Assembly: GCA_964471235.1 (NCBI GenBank)
Contig: CAYYGL010000063.1
Span: forward strand, 1-24,115
Direction: 5' to 3'
DNA from: CAYYGL01 sp964471235
GTDB lineage: Bacteria; Calditrichota; Calditrichia; RBG-13-44-9; J075
DNA length: 24,115 bases
Of the stretch, positions 1 to 7,851 are shown in pieces. The notes under the pieces were generated by a model that was not told the origin of the DNA, did no database searches, and was given only the letters and a program-made list of their open reading frames with translations. A program made the position numbers and the translations under genes. Each line of letters opens with the position of its first letter. The first letter of the stretch is position 1.

Positions 1-406
1 TATCGCTTTCCCTTAGAGTTTCTCGGGCATATTTGTTCGCCATTATCCAGGCGACGAGAAGGAGCAGCACATTGCGTAGAACAAAGAAATTTTCATTTAA
101 ATAGGCATTGGGGTTTTGGGTCCATTCGTATAAATGCACCTTTCCGGTTAACCAGAAGACCACAAATAATCCGGCGATTAGCAGGATGATGTGGCGGACG
201 GAGAGCATCATCTTTCGATAAGGTCTAATCCAATCGGAGCTGGCAATATCCACGGCGCCAACAATTGCCACCGGTCCCATGGATATGGCAACAAAGAATA
301 ACATACAATATAACAGTGCCCCGCCTTGAAAGGCGACCTCCAAACCGGCAATCAGCGCGATTCCAACAACAAATCCAATCAGTATCTTTGAATTAAGTCC
401 CATCAT
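1..406 (-). CDS. actF: ACIII quinol:cytochrome c oxidoreductase membrane subunit ActF (3' end cut by window)
   Basis: The first 135 codons of a membrane protein that runs off the window edge; I translated it by hand. The start is the ATG at 406, which shares one base with the actD stop codon, followed at once by a second ATG. Visible are hydrophobic segments at about residues 6-26, 32-57, 78-96 and 115-128, separated by a short basic loop (WIRPYRKMM, near 67-75) and a loop carrying LNENFFVLRN near 107-116. This pattern, with the position directly after actC-actD, fits ActF, the second large NrfD/PsrC-like membrane subunit of alternative complex III, which sits beside ActC in the inner membrane. 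A family match could not be run. What follows actF, including any separate actE, lies outside the window. Confidence 0.8.
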   Translation of the reverse strand, partial: MMGLNSKILIGFVVGIALIAGLEVAFQGGALLYCMLFFVAISMGPVAIVGAVDIASSDWIRPYRKMMLSVRHIILLIAGLFVVFWLTGKVHLYEWTQNPNAYLNENFFVLRNVLLLLVAWIMANKYARETLRESD

Positions 407-837
407 CAATCCTCGTTCTCGATGATTATCACAAATAGATTTTGGTAATCCTCACGTTTCAACATTTTACTAAATTTAGGCAGTCTCCCCAGGATCATAA
501 TTCCGACGAATGAGGACAAAGCGGCAAACAGAATGGTTAATTCAAACGCGATGACAACATAAGCCGGCCAGGAAAGATACGGTTTTGCACCGGTTCGCAG
601 CTCCCAGTCCAGGGCGGTAAACGAGGTAAATGCAAAACCGGTCAAACAGCCGGTAATCCCGCCGATTAATGTAAAATACTTCAATTTGCTGGGCTTTGAA
701 TACTTTTCAATCAAATGCTCGATCTCATGATCTTGATGGGGTAGATATATCCGCATCTTTTTGGGAGGAATGCCGCTTTCCAGTAGCTCCTCTAACTTCT
801 GCATAAAGGCTAATTTATTGTTGAATTTAAACTCCAT
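406..837 (-). CDS. actD: ACIII subunit ActD (DUF3341 family)
   Basis: A 143-residue protein with an N-terminal soluble part (about 1-52), then two hydrophobic segments near 54-75 and 91-117, and a short acidic C-terminus. This is the DUF3341 architecture of ActD, a small membrane-anchored subunit that packs beside ActC and ActF in alternative complex III. It is slightly shorter than the 170-200 residues I recall for the family. The start is well supported: a GAGGAGG Shine-Dalgarno lies about six bases ahead of the ATG at 837. The gene overlaps the end of actC by 11 bases and shares one base with actF, so the three are almost certainly translated as a coupled unit. Function is known only through complex membership. 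Confidence 0.9.
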   Translation of the reverse strand: MEFKFNNKLAFMQKLEELLESGIPPKKMRIYLPHQDHEIEHLIEKYSKPSKLKYFTLIGGITGCLTGFAFTSFTALDWELRTGAKPYLSWPAYVVIAFELTILFAALSSFVGIMILGRLPKFSKMLKREDYQNLFVIIIENED

Positions 838-2173
838 GATCCGCCTCCTCTTTTAATTCGGTAACGGACAAAACCGGCAGGGTTCGGGTAAACCCTAAAT
901 AATAAACAAAAAACCAACCGAAACTGCCCAGGGTGATGCCCAACTCAATGAGTGAAGGGGTATACGTTGCAAATGAATAGGGATCGAAATCTTTGGAAAG
1001 AGAAATGACAATAATATTAAACCGTTCGAACCACATCCCAATGTTAATGGGAATGGAGAGGAAGAACAGGTACCAGATATTTCGCCTTAATTTTCGAATA
1101 AAAAGGGTCAATGGGGAAATGACATTGCAAGCGATCATGATCCAGTATGCCCAGACATAATCACCGCCAAGGCGATAAATAAATTGGCCTCTTTCATAGG
1201 GGTTGCCGCTATAAACAGCCAGCGCAAATTCCACAATATAAGAATAGGAGACAATCAAACCGGTAAACATTAACAATTTTGCCAATTTCTCAAAGTCATC
1301 CACAGTGATGAGTTCTTCCAGCCGGTACATTTTGCGCATGGGAATCACCAGGGTAAGCACCATGGCGCAGCCGGAGAAGATAGCCCCGGCGACAAAATAG
1401 GGAGCAAAAATCGTTGAGTGCCAGCCGGGAATGACCCCCATGGCAAAGTCCCAGGACACTACCGAGTGCACGGAAAGCACCAGGGGTGTTGCCAGAGCAG
1501 CCATGTATTTATACAATTGGGTATAATGATGCCATTCCTTAAAGGTGCCGGTCCAACCACCGGAGAAGATGCCATAGATTTTTTGCACAATCCCTTTTTT
1601 ATAGCGCCGGGTAATGGCAATATCGGGCACCAATCCAACATACCAGAACACCACACTGACGGTCAGATAGGTGCTGACCGCAAAGACATCCCACATCAGA
1701 GGAGATTTGAAATTTACCCAGAGCATTCGTTGATTGGGATAGGGCAACAGCCAGTAAAAAAACCAGACCCGACCTAAGTGCACTAAGGGAAATAAACCAG
1801 CCGTCAACACGGCAAAAACTGTCATTGCCTCAGCCGCCCGATTAAATCGATTCCGGAATTTGGCACGAAATAAAAACAAAATGGCGGATATCAGCGTACC
1901 GGAATGGGCGATCCCTACCCAAAAAACAAAATCGGTGATGTAGACCCCCCATCCGACGGGGTTTCGCAACCCGGTAACTCCGATTCCCTTATAAATCTGA
2001 TAGCCCCAGGATACACCACCAATGGCAACGGCAGAAACTGCCATTATTAAACCAAGCCACCACAGGCGATGGGGCATCTTGATGTTATACATCACGGCAT
2101 CTTCAATATCTCGTTTCGTTCCGGTTCTGTCAATCGAATGGGGATGCGGTGCATTGGTCACACCTGAATTCAT
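827..2173 (-). CDS. actC: ACIII quinol-oxidising membrane subunit ActC (NrfD family)
   Basis: A 448-residue polytopic membrane protein of the NrfD/PsrC family. About ten transmembrane helices can be read, starting near residue 37 and ending near 430. Early helices contain WGVYITDFVFWVGIAHSG and PLVHLGR, motifs typical of the quinone-facing four-helix bundle; known ActC proteins form the quinol site here next to ActB. A soluble N-terminus of about 35 residues precedes helix 1. The ATG at 2173 overlaps the actB stop as ATGA, a four-base translational coupling. In alternative complex III this subunit passes quinol electrons to the iron-sulfur clusters of ActB and is thought to help couple the reaction to proton movement. 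Family assignment is confident from sequence and context. Confidence 0.93.
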   Translation of the reverse strand: MNSGVTNAPHPHSIDRTGTKRDIEDAVMYNIKMPHRLWWLGLIMAVSAVAIGGVSWGYQIYKGIGVTGLRNPVGWGVYITDFVFWVGIAHSGTLISAILFLFRAKFRNRFNRAAEAMTVFAVLTAGLFPLVHLGRVWFFYWLLPYPNQRMLWVNFKSPLMWDVFAVSTYLTVSVVFWYVGLVPDIAITRRYKKGIVQKIYGIFSGGWTGTFKEWHHYTQLYKYMAALATPLVLSVHSVVSWDFAMGVIPGWHSTIFAPYFVAGAIFSGCAMVLTLVIPMRKMYRLEELITVDDFEKLAKLLMFTGLIVSYSYIVEFALAVYSGNPYERGQFIYRLGGDYVWAYWIMIACNVISPLTLFIRKLRRNIWYLFFLSIPINIGMWFERFNIIVISLSKDFDPYSFATYTPSLIELGITLGSFGWFFVYYLGFTRTLPVLSVTELKEEADHGV

Positions 2174-5034
2174 GCTTTATCCTCCTTGCGCAAATAATGA
2201 ACTGCCGGTCGTGTACCTAACACTTCCAGAACTCTGAATTTTCGTTCGGATTGTGCGAATTGATATATTTTAGAATTTTTATCCAGAATGTTGCCAAATA
2301 CGATTGCCTCCGTGGGGCAGCTCTGGGCGCACGCCGGTACGATTTCCCCGTCGTGTACATCACGCCCCTCATCTTTCGCAAAATCTTTGGCTTTACGAAT
2401 CCGCTGGACACAGAAGGTGCATTTTTCCATCACCCCCTTGGGACGCACCCAGATTTCCGGGTTTACCATACGACTCATCGGCTCCTGCCAGTATCCCTCA
2501 TCTGTCCAATCAAACCAATTAAACCGACGCACTTTATACGGGCAGTTGTTATGACAGTAGCGAGTCCCCACACACCGGTTATACACCATCACGTTCAATC
2601 CTTCATCATTGTGGTAGGTGGCAAAAACCGGACAGACATTCTCACAGGGAGCGGCATCACATTGTTGGCACATCATCACCAGGGTATCGAGATTGTCATG
2701 CTCGTCATAATAAGGTTGAACCCGAATCCAAGCCATTTCTCGCCCTTTCAGATGCTCCTCTTCTCCAACACAGGGAATATTATTCTCGATGTAACAGGCG
2801 GCAACACATGCCGAACAGCCGGTACAGCTTTCCAGATCAACTCCCATTGCCCAGCGATATTTGGGATGTTTATGGGGCGGGTAAAGTGTTTCATCTCCCC
2901 GAATATGATGATGCTCTTCCGCTTCCTCATGCTCTTTGGGAATAATGTCCCGGTCTTCCTGATCGAAGCCACCGGAGATAATTGCCAGGGGTTTCTTTTG
3001 CCCGGTTGGCGTTACCTTTATACCGGATACATACCATAACTCTTCACCGGTTCGGGGATCATAATTCAATAACGCAGGGGGTATCTGTTCGCGCTGAATG
3101 GTCATCACCTTGCCCGGTAAACCGGGTTGCACCATTACCGGCAACTTCAGGCTTTCTTCGTTTGCTTCTATCGATACCACATCGCGATATTTATGAACCA
3201 GGCTTTTTTCAGGTAATTTTAACTCCTCCGCCAGCTCCCGGGAAACCGAGACCCAATACCCATAACTCACAGAGGTTAGCGGGTCAGGAATTTCCTGTGC
3301 CAGGGGCAGTACTTCACTTCTGCCATCATACGCCCGGATAGAGGGCGAAATGAGCAGGAGCGGATTCTCTTCGTCAACTGCGGGGGCGGTTCCCTGTAAG
3401 ATTTGACGAATCTTGTTCGCTTGCAGCCGAACCGCTACCGGGGTCACGGCTTCCTCATAAAAACCATTGGCAACAATTTCTTCCATCGTCGTATTGGGAA
3501 GTTCCTGCCAGCGCTTTTTCAGCCAATCCTGGTAAAGGGTTTGCGGTTGTTTCCCGTCGGATAACTCCGTTAAGTTCAACAAAATATCACCCTGACTGCG
3601 GGTGTCATATAACACCTCTATCACCGGCTGCGTAATGTTCAGAATACCTTTCCGCGGAGACGTATCCGCCCAGGTTTCCAGGGGATGGGAAAGCGGTAAA
3701 ATCAAATCACAAGCTTCTGCGGTCGGGGTTAACATATCGGTAAAGGCGACTCGAAAACCGGCTTTGTCAAAATGTTTGGAAAAGCCGGTCGCAGCGGGAA
3801 CCGTGGATAGCGGATCGGTATTGGCAATAAACATGACGCCGATTTGGTCGTTTTGTAAACGCTCACCGAGTGCTTTCACATCGTTCAGGCTGCCGACCCT
3901 GTCAAAATTTAAAGAGCGTGAAAAATCCACTGTATTTCCAATCATCCCGGTCACCCATTGCAACAACCCGGTGAGGACTGCCGTTTCCAACCCATTGCGG
4001 TGAGCAGTGGAAACTCCACCGGCAATCACCGTCGGATTTTCCGCCAGGGACCTGCCAAACTGCTGCGCCAGAGTCGTTAATTCACTTTCTTCCAGGCCGG
4101 TTTTTCTCGCTGCTTCCCGAACATTCATTCGGGGCATGGCTTGCATGACTGCAACCGGTAATTTCTTTGCCGATAAGTTATTGGAAACAATATAATTCAG
4201 TAAATACAACAGCAAATAGGGCTCACTTCCGGGACGAACCACCAATCGCTCATCTGCCTTAAATCCGGTTAAAGAAGCATGCGGTTCCACATGAACCCAT
4301 TTTAATCCCTTACCTTCCCGGGCATTTAAAATTTCCCGGGCATACTGGACCGGGTTCATAAACGTCTCGATAATATCCGCTCCGATGGTTAAGAGGAACC
4401 CGGAACGGGCAATGCTGAAAGCCGGTACCTCATGTTTACCAAACAGGATATTGTAACCCTGACGGAGCGCCGCATGGGAAAAAACTTCGTATTCCGGCAG
4501 ACGTTCCACATTCATTTTGCGGCAAAATTCATCCACTAAAACAGATAAGGAACCATTGGTTGCCCCGGAAAAATAAACGTTTTGTTTTCCGGACTCAGCC
4601 GCTTTCTTCATTTCGTTCAGAATCAATTGATAGGCGTCTTCCCAGGATATGTTTTTGTATTTTCCCCCGCTCATTTCTTCCAGAATTAGCCCGCGTTTGT
4701 TGCGGAGCAAGGGGGTTTTCACCCGTTTGGGATGATACAATCGCATTAAAGAAGCCTGTCCGCGCAAACACAACGCCCCATCATTTAAAGGGTGCTGGGG
4801 GTTTCCTTCCAGTTTAATTGGATTAAAATCAACAATTTTGACCGAGGCGCCGCAACCGGCGGGGCATTCGGTACAGGCGGCGTTCTTATACATTGCCTCA
4901 CCGGGGATATAGCCGTCATCCGGGGGAATCAGAAAGGGAATAATTCTTTCCGTGGTCCTTTCCACGCCACAGGAGGATAACACCGTGGCACTGGAAGCCA
5001 TTCCCAGAAATTTTAAGAAGTCACGTCTATCCAT
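2170..5034 (-). CDS. actB: ACIII iron-sulfur/molybdopterin-like subunit ActB
   Basis: A 954-residue fusion of a molybdopterin-oxidoreductase-like half (about 50-640) and an NrfC-like ferredoxin half (about 720-925), the ActB layout. The N-terminus has a twin-arginine-like RRDFLK and a lipobox-like LSSC at 19-22, suggesting Tat export and perhaps lipidation. Ferredoxin site 1 is C737/C740/C743/C747 and site 2 is C789/C792/C797/C801. Site 3 is C821, T824, C827, C831: the Thr replaces one ligand, as expected for the [3Fe-4S] cluster of ActB. Site 4 begins at C872/C875 and ends at C902/C906. The molybdopterin-like half also keeps C54/C57/C61 and C89, the pattern of an extra [4Fe-4S] site (see findings). 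GGAGGAAATC precedes the ATG at 5034. It relays electrons from ActC quinol to the hemes. Confidence 0.94.
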   Translation of the reverse strand: MDRRDFLKFLGMASSATVLSSCGVERTTERIIPFLIPPDDGYIPGEAMYKNAACTECPAGCGASVKIVDFNPIKLEGNPQHPLNDGALCLRGQASLMRLYHPKRVKTPLLRNKRGLILEEMSGGKYKNISWEDAYQLILNEMKKAAESGKQNVYFSGATNGSLSVLVDEFCRKMNVERLPEYEVFSHAALRQGYNILFGKHEVPAFSIARSGFLLTIGADIIETFMNPVQYAREILNAREGKGLKWVHVEPHASLTGFKADERLVVRPGSEPYLLLYLLNYIVSNNLSAKKLPVAVMQAMPRMNVREAARKTGLEESELTTLAQQFGRSLAENPTVIAGGVSTAHRNGLETAVLTGLLQWVTGMIGNTVDFSRSLNFDRVGSLNDVKALGERLQNDQIGVMFIANTDPLSTVPAATGFSKHFDKAGFRVAFTDMLTPTAEACDLILPLSHPLETWADTSPRKGILNITQPVIEVLYDTRSQGDILLNLTELSDGKQPQTLYQDWLKKRWQELPNTTMEEIVANGFYEEAVTPVAVRLQANKIRQILQGTAPAVDEENPLLLISPSIRAYDGRSEVLPLAQEIPDPLTSVSYGYWVSVSRELAEELKLPEKSLVHKYRDVVSIEANEESLKLPVMVQPGLPGKVMTIQREQIPPALLNYDPRTGEELWYVSGIKVTPTGQKKPLAIISGGFDQEDRDIIPKEHEEAEEHHHIRGDETLYPPHKHPKYRWAMGVDLESCTGCSACVAACYIENNIPCVGEEEHLKGREMAWIRVQPYYDEHDNLDTLVMMCQQCDAAPCENVCPVFATYHNDEGLNVMVYNRCVGTRYCHNNCPYKVRRFNWFDWTDEGYWQEPMSRMVNPEIWVRPKGVMEKCTFCVQRIRKAKDFAKDEGRDVHDGEIVPACAQSCPTEAIVFGNILDKNSKIYQFAQSERKFRVLEVLGTRPAVHYLRKEDKA

Positions 5035-5133
5035 TGATTTCCTCCACTTCAGCTCTTGTTCCCGAGCTTACATTACGAACTTGTTTATCTATCGCATTTA
5101 ACGAATCTAAAAACTGCTGTATTTAGTTCGACG

Positions 5134-5643
5134 TTATTTATGACAGGTCCAACAATCCTGGGGTCCTTGATTGGCTCGATGGCAACTCACACAAAACCCC
5201 ATTTGAAACGTTCTGATTTTTTTGACCGTCTTCACAACTTTCATATTTCCATGACAAACGGCACAATCAAACCCCCTCTTAATATGACGTTTATGGGAGA
5301 AATAAACATACGGGGGCACTTTATAAATCCGTACCCAGGGAATGGGCTCTTTACGATTCCAATAATCCATTAATTTATCAATCTCAGGGCTTTTCACTCC
5401 GCCGGTGCCATGACAATCAATACAGATTTTCATCGCCGGTACCGTGGCAAAACGAGACTTTTCTACATACACATGACACTGGGTGCAAGGAATGTTTAAT
5501 TTCCCGGCATGTTTATCATGAGGAAAGGCAATCGGTTGCGGGGCGGGTTCCTGGACACCCTTGTAATAGGCATCCATTGCCAGAATCGCGACGATCATCA
5601 CGCCAAAAAAAACGGTAATTAATGTTAATTGAAAAATTCGCAT
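5134..5643 (-). CDS. actA: ACIII pentaheme cytochrome c subunit ActA
   Basis: A 169-residue protein with one N-terminal membrane anchor or uncleaved signal (about 5-23) and five CxxCH heme c motifs: CTQCH 53-57, CIDCH 74-78, CAVCH 127-131, CVSCH 151-155 and CWTCH 164-168, the last ending one residue before the C-terminus. Extra histidines (for example H42, H45, H117 and H120) can serve as distal ligands. The multiheme c3/c7-like pattern and the place directly ahead of actB fit ActA, the pentaheme subunit that takes electrons from ActB. It is shorter than the roughly 200-residue or longer homologues I recall, but all five hemes are accounted for. An AGGAG lies ahead of the ATG at 5643. A gap of about 100 bases, in which I see no gene, separates it from actB. 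Confidence 0.92.
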   Translation of the reverse strand: MRIFQLTLITVFFGVMIVAILAMDAYYKGVQEPAPQPIAFPHDKHAGKLNIPCTQCHVYVEKSRFATVPAMKICIDCHGTGGVKSPEIDKLMDYWNRKEPIPWVRIYKVPPYVYFSHKRHIKRGFDCAVCHGNMKVVKTVKKIRTFQMGFCVSCHRANQGPQDCWTCHK

Positions 5644-5707
5644 TCTCTTCTCCTGCGCTTAATGCTTTCTCATTGCAAGACTCAGAAGTTCATCGCAAAC
5701 AGGTCAT

Positions 5708-7012
5708 TTAGTGATTCTTTTTCAATTCTTCAGCATGTTTTAATAAAAACAAGGCAGCAGATTCGGCTTCATACGGTTTTAACCCCTGATTCGGCATCGC
5801 CGGGAGATTGGGATTGACTTTGACCGGGTTTAAAATAAATTTTTTGAGGGCTTCCACATCACCGTTGTATTTAGGCAGCACATCCAGGTATGCCGGTCCA
5901 ACAAGTTGAGTCTCAAAGCGATGGCAGGCACTGCATTTCTGGTTAAAGATTTGCTCTCCTAACTCAGCACTGGCACCCTCCACTCCGCCACTTTCCAGCC
6001 GCTTCGCTTCGATTTTATTCAGAATGTCTTCTTCAATTTTTTCCAACGCATAATTTTGATAAACAAGTGCATTCTCCCGGGCTGTGTTTTCATCTACCAT
6101 AAATACCACCAGAAAGATGATCAGCAAAACGGTAACATGAGCGCCGTATTGTATTTTGGAATCTTTTAGCAGTGAATATAAAAAATATGCCATAATGAGC
6201 AATATTAAGGTGCCCAGGATGGCAATCACATAAACCGAGGAAGATTTTGCCATGACCGGTAAAGTTGCCAGAAACCACACCATAAATAAGGTTTGCGCCA
6301 TGGTCAGACCCAGGGCTACCCCGCCGCCAAATTTTTTAACATAGTCTTTATACCGATCATCCATTCCTTGTTTTCCGCCCATCCAGTTAAAGAAGAAAAA
6401 CAAAATTGCAACTCCGGTAATGGCAAGAGCACCATTCATAAACATCCCGAAGCGAGCCAGCATATTCCAATCGAATGGGAGAGGTATTGCCGTGGTTACC
6501 AGGGGCCATTTTTCGGGAAACAATATAATGCACATAGAGCTGACATAGCCATAAATTGCCAGGTGCTGAAAGAACAAAGCAACGACTCCCCAGAACAAGT
6601 GACTTTGATAGGATTGGTCACGAGTGGAAAAAGACTTTTTAAATATTTGCGTTGCAATGATCGTCAGGATGACAAACACAAGGGTGTAGATAAAATATTG
6701 GGATACCTTTGCCTCGGTACCGTAAAGAATTTGACCAAAAGAGATCGCAAAGGCTAAAACCGGCAGGATTCCCAGCACCAGCCCGGCAGGAACACCTCCC
6801 ATCAAGGTTTCCGCAATGTCTTTACCGAACTTCCAGAAAAGGGGATTATCTTCTCTCTTTCCACGGAAACTGAAACCTAAGGAGAACAGGGTACTGCCAA
6901 ATAAAATGCTGATGTATGGGATGAAAAAGAGGGAAAGCACTATCACAAAGTATTTGGCGATGTGAACATGGTCTGCCCGGGGCGGGGCAATCAATCCATC
7001 CAAAAAATTCAT
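5708..7012 (-). CDS. Eight-helix membrane protein with C-terminal monoheme cytochrome c domain, first gene of the ACIII operon
   Basis: Taken from the ATG at 7012 this is 434 residues. About eight transmembrane helices span 18-308 (approximately 18-46, 72-97, 104-124, 138-164, 185-210, 230-254, 259-282, 289-308). A helical linker follows, then a class I cytochrome c domain with CSACH at 360-364 and a likely Met ligand at M406 (PAMPNQG). Histidines H15, H17, H138, H150 and H292 lie in or next to helices and could bind heme b, but this is speculative. An in-frame TTG at 7018 is an alternative start, but AAGGAG is spaced correctly only for the ATG. I cannot name the membrane part. The cytochrome domain resembles what ActE supplies in ACIII, and no separate actE lies between actA and the visible part of actF. 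A role as electron exit toward the oxidase is inference. Confidence 0.85.
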   Translation of the reverse strand: MNFLDGLIAPPRADHVHIAKYFVIVLSLFFIPYISILFGSTLFSLGFSFRGKREDNPLFWKFGKDIAETLMGGVPAGLVLGILPVLAFAISFGQILYGTEAKVSQYFIYTLVFVILTIIATQIFKKSFSTRDQSYQSHLFWGVVALFFQHLAIYGYVSSMCIILFPEKWPLVTTAIPLPFDWNMLARFGMFMNGALAITGVAILFFFFNWMGGKQGMDDRYKDYVKKFGGGVALGLTMAQTLFMVWFLATLPVMAKSSSVYVIAILGTLILLIMAYFLYSLLKDSKIQYGAHVTVLLIIFLVVFMVDENTARENALVYQNYALEKIEEDILNKIEAKRLESGGVEGASAELGEQIFNQKCSACHRFETQLVGPAYLDVLPKYNGDVEALKKFILNPVKVNPNLPAMPNQGLKPYEAESAALFLLKHAEELKKNH

Positions 7013-7019
7013 GAACAAG

Positions 7020-7025
7020 CTCCTT
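7020..7025 (-). promoter_or_regulatory. Shine-Dalgarno that fixes the start of the 8-TM cytochrome c gene
   Basis: AAGGAG on the minus strand, seven bases ahead of the ATG at 7012. It would lie only one base from the alternative TTG at 7018, so the ATG is the better start. Confidence 0.75.
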
Positions 7026-7335
7026 GTGTTTCTGACTCGTTTTCCTCAGTAGCCGTAAGTAACCAGCGAATGCCAGAGGAATTTTTCATTCCAAAACTGT
7101 AAACTGCAAAATAATTGGCGCAATCTTACTAAGTATATGTTTTAGAATCAAGAATTTTTATCAATTCTCTTTTCGAGTAACCCAAACCGATAGAAATCAT
7201 CAGCAATTGAATACGGTAATTTTAACAATTCATACAAAATTACTTTTTGGGAAAAATACCCCTTCCCCGAAGGAAAGTAAGAAGAGTAAAGAATGGCAGT
7301 ATGATGTTATTGCCATTACAAAGAAGACCAAAACG

Positions 7336-7361
7336 GGAGAGTGACTCCACCACCACTCTCC
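7336..7361 (-). promoter_or_regulatory. Leader hairpin upstream of the ACIII operon (attenuator or terminator candidate)
   Basis: An 8-bp perfect stem, GGAGAGTG at 7336-7343 and CACTCTCC at 7354-7361, with a 10-base loop. On the minus strand it is followed by CGTTTTGG, a weak T tract. It lies about 325 bases ahead of the first ACIII gene and roughly 30-50 bases after the start expected from the candidate promoter at 7395-7423. It could be an attenuator, a 5' stabilising stem or a terminator. The T tract is too short for a confident terminator call. Confidence 0.4.
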
Positions 7362-7394
7362 TTCAAGATAATTTCTTCACAACAAAAAGGTGAG

Positions 7395-7423
7395 AATATA
7401 ATACTTCTTCTTTTAAATCCCAA
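7395..7423 (-). promoter_or_regulatory. Candidate sigma-70 promoter for the ACIII operon
   Basis: On the minus strand a -35-like TTGGGA (7423-7418), a spacer of 17 bases, then a -10-like TATATT (7400-7395). The -10 matches 5 of 6 consensus bases and the -35 matches 4 of 6. The implied transcript starts near 7388, giving a leader of about 375 bases before the ATG at 7012. The region is AT-rich, so chance matches are possible. Confidence 0.35.
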
Positions 7424-7572
7424 GACTTTGAACATTTTTTTTTTGAAATGAGGATTGTTTTTTGGAAAACTCATGGGGTTTACAAAAATGGTAAGTAACT
7501 ATTCAGCGTTTCCTGCAAATTTGATGTTTTATATTTCATTCGTTTTTATGCATCATTAAGTGATTGTTTTTT

Positions 7573-7637
7573 CACCTTATCCAACACCTCCTGCCCCAAA
7601 AAACGGGGGGGGGGCCAGGGTGGGGATGGATGAGGTT
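7573..7637. repeat. Imperfect inverted repeat around a G10 tract (REP-like palindromic element)
   Basis: The left arm (7573-7597, beginning CACCTTATCC and ending TGCCCC) pairs imperfectly with the right arm (7611-7637, beginning GGGGCCAGGG and ending ATGAGGTT); I count about 21 matches over 27 aligned positions. The loop contains six A and a run of ten G at 7605-7614. The right side, with G10 then GGG and GGGG, could also form a G-quadruplex. It looks like an intergenic palindromic repeat element. Whether it occurs elsewhere in the genome cannot be seen here. Confidence 0.5.
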
Positions 7638-7784
7638 GGTTCAGATGATGACAAGAAAACGTGAAAAAATACCGGAAAACCCGGAATGACACAAAGGGAC
7701 ATGTAGCTGAATAATTACAATGGTGAAAAGATTTACCATGCAAGTTCCAGGTTTAACAGATAATACTCTGCCAGAGAAACAACC

Positions 7785-7840
7785 TCCCCGGAATACCCAA
7801 GCGTCGGACAAGGCATCTTCAGCGGATGATATTCCGGGGA
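7785..7840 (-). terminator. Inverted repeat directly after pntB, possible terminator
   Basis: An 11-bp perfect inverted repeat, TCCCCGGAATA at 7785-7795 and TATTCCGGGGA at 7830-7840, beginning 12 bases after the pntB stop codon. The loop is 34 bases, large for an intrinsic terminator, and only GGTTGTTTC follows on the minus strand. It may instead be a 3'-end protecting structure or a dyad protein site. Confidence 0.45.
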
Positions 7841-7851
7841 AGTCAAATTGA

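Larger units (their letters stand above)
7013..7851. other. Long non-coding interval between pntB and the ACIII operon
   Basis: About 840 bases with no credible gene. The only longer reading frame, about 65 codons on the minus strand at 7546-7743, crosses the G10 tract, shows no recognisable domain and is low in complexity, so I do not call it. The interval holds a hairpin after pntB (7785-7840), an imperfect inverted repeat around a G10 tract (7573-7637), a possible promoter (7395-7423) and a second hairpin (7336-7361), each listed separately. The rest is AT-rich and unexplained. It probably contains the pntB terminator and the regulatory leader of the ACIII operon. Confidence 0.6.

Noticed and set aside
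2251..3039. A 262-codon plus-strand frame opposite actB
   Set aside because: It lies wholly antisense to the ferredoxin half of actB, has no recognisable domain, and its composition mirrors the conserved codons of actB. It is a shadow frame.
3602..4003. 133-codon plus-strand frame opposite actB
   Set aside because: Antisense to the molybdopterin-like half of actB, with no motif; a shadow frame.
7546..7743. 65-codon minus-strand frame over the G10 tract
   Set aside because: Low-complexity Pro/His-rich translation of an intergenic palindrome, without a ribosome site or a domain.
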